Below are positions 24,501-24,635 of a stretch of 24,635 nucleotides of DNA, piece after piece; position 1 is the stretch's first letter; the number at the start of each line of letters is the position of its first letter. This DNA is from Microbacteriaceae bacterium UBA4731 (GTDB lineage: Bacteria > Actinomycetota > Actinomycetes > Actinomycetales > Microbacteriaceae). The notes below the pieces were generated by a model. It did not search any database and was not told where the DNA came from. It worked only from the letters and a program-made list of their open reading frames with translations. A program made the translations under genes and the position numbers. The DNA is taken from assembly GCA_002404115.1 (NCBI GenBank), contig DHJB01000048.1:1-24635 (forward strand). The letters are read 5' to 3'.

Positions 24501-24634
24501 CGCTCGGTGTTCCGGTTCCGGTTCCGGCATCCGTCGGCCTGACTGTCACCCCGGTGCCCAGCTACGCCTATGCGGTGGTGCTCCGCGATCCCTTCGGAAA
24601 GGAATGGGCGCCGATACCAGTGCCCATCCCCTAG
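21590..24634 (+). CDS. 1014-residue protein with fibronectin-III-like segments, unknown function
   Basis: The GTG start overlaps the previous TGA as GTGA, so it is translationally coupled to the 1734-residue protein. The stop is one base before the window end, so the gene is complete. Residues 1-350 are a novel mixed region beginning MTIVFCDRLTAFGDIAWLTG. A segment near 352-395 contains VERFYEEEISGYRDL and GSWWDLSVIVVPLPY. From about 510 onward the chain reads as several beta-sandwich units of fibronectin-III style: RVFVSFTPAP near 519, PRLIASTRRGNSPTVTVTLA near 641, PEVRVLVADDGTASVTVRVT near 784, and SPWGPFSTPAW near 907. It has no signal peptide. It is probably a structural or binding partner of the larger protein; function unknown. 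Confidence 0.8.
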   Translation: MTIVFCDRLTAFGDIAWLTGPGSDPQLPDGIHWHVTMGPSGGLPAGPTVLVDLLTNVDSFRGVDPVFSFGQRGPNGWQIDTDRGEELTLVFEKPAPGPEVLGWALIQGDGDLTLSAADPRLTRQGLWSTNSARSKPLPDDPAHWRLASADCEVVRVTGRGTVVEASASVGIGRFGLDHGRVLARASLAGEQAARIPYYLPARDSSDDWKTRVELSAPPYRLPSDRERPGVLEPDPARELARIRAIVDARRDSGGVDGVGAWCERAYRALDSGSRGSVDGTAGSTTMSQHADDAYLQASVDPGVARWQGLSGTLEREPEPNDTRIVGLAAALVPVFRLRSPHERPVQQEPDEVERFYEEEISGYRDLQRATRGFAHLEDGSWWDLSVIVVPLPYVRECPSDGPEQPALLALDSSWNAVTINKWTATVGIDRVVPRGEVAFVQTAPTAATLHTGLAGAPTPMIAGFSKPYGRHVVSAVGVSGDDASIDVAVRLEDWLGRWGAPAALSVIRPDRPPVPAPGGRVFVSFTPAPAGEGPASTASVRLDVSVQWPVGPGSIPLTELRISVPREPSPRVLSVAASDVVDGMVSRVVEFAAAETTPGQIVDDVVTLQSLDAEGRTSASAAVTARIVDPRPIRPPAIGPRLIASTRRGNSPTVTVTLAIAAAPNARAYRVLIAGETALRSAFGLPAADAAEPRAERAATVRLAMPAHDSRGLYSWASTASYPVQGSTAYATIELPAGIDGVVFARAVAVTTIPGNPPTESVSTPFERTQPVAIVVPRSDFPPVPEVRVLVADDGTASVTVRVTKPPSSVLPSLHIAGTTPARIEARLVEYLGGDPAFWPQVTTVTLQPTAGDPTVHEGTAKLRGQPWLRTAVAACVRYPTEPTLAAGATATLSEIRATGLQHDQIPSPWGPFSTPAWIDTVGAVPTLGFAHVGGAIAITAAGLPNLPPGSPAWTMQLLSGAASLTPTPGPLGVPVPVPASVGLTVTPVPSYAYAVVLRDPFGKEWAPIPVPIP

Positions 24635-24635
24635 A

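Noticed and set aside
1..24635. CRISPR array
   Set aside because: No regularly spaced short repeats were seen anywhere in the window.

Overview
This is high-GC actinobacterial DNA, most likely from a member of the Microbacteriaceae or a close relative. The base composition, the GTG and TTG starts, the CarD homologue, the CtpE-like pump and many genes that look leaderless all fit. No species is claimed.

Layout. (1) 13-2511: a CtpE-like P-type ATPase on the minus strand. (2) 2652-8262: an alanine cluster with ald (alanine dehydrogenase), a divergent PucR/AdeR-type regulator, cycA (D-alanine/D-serine/glycine permease) and alr (alanine racemase). Together they would import D-alanine, racemise it and deaminate L-alanine to pyruvate and ammonia. 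An identical-arm 7-2-7 palindrome lies about 190-200 bp upstream of both ald and cycA and is a candidate shared operator. (3) 8377-10964: an Lrp/AsnC regulator divergent from ocd and a CtlX-like hydrolase, which would convert citrulline to ornithine and then proline. (4) 11038-12590: a SnoaL-like protein, convergent to a MerR-CMD operon that has a textbook MerR promoter (19-bp spacer filled by a perfect palindrome). (5) 12646-13286: a decayed toxin-antitoxin locus. (6) 13418-14028: a CarD paralogue.

(7) 14158-14925 looks like a genomic-island boundary. It holds two direct copies of the 3' part of a tRNA-Gln gene (minus strand), each joined to the same non-tRNA sequence. Between them lie an IS481-type transposase scrap and a possible 46-codon gene. 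The orientation predicts that the intact tRNA-Gln lies beyond the right edge of the window, so everything right of about 14742 would be island DNA.

(8) 15110-24634: the island cargo seen here is three plus-strand genes: a peptidoglycan-binding-domain protein (374 aa), a 1734-aa beta-rich protein and a 1014-aa protein with fibronectin-III-like segments. The last two overlap at GTGA. None has an evident signal peptide and I recognise no function for the two giants. This is the best candidate for an undescribed system in the window.
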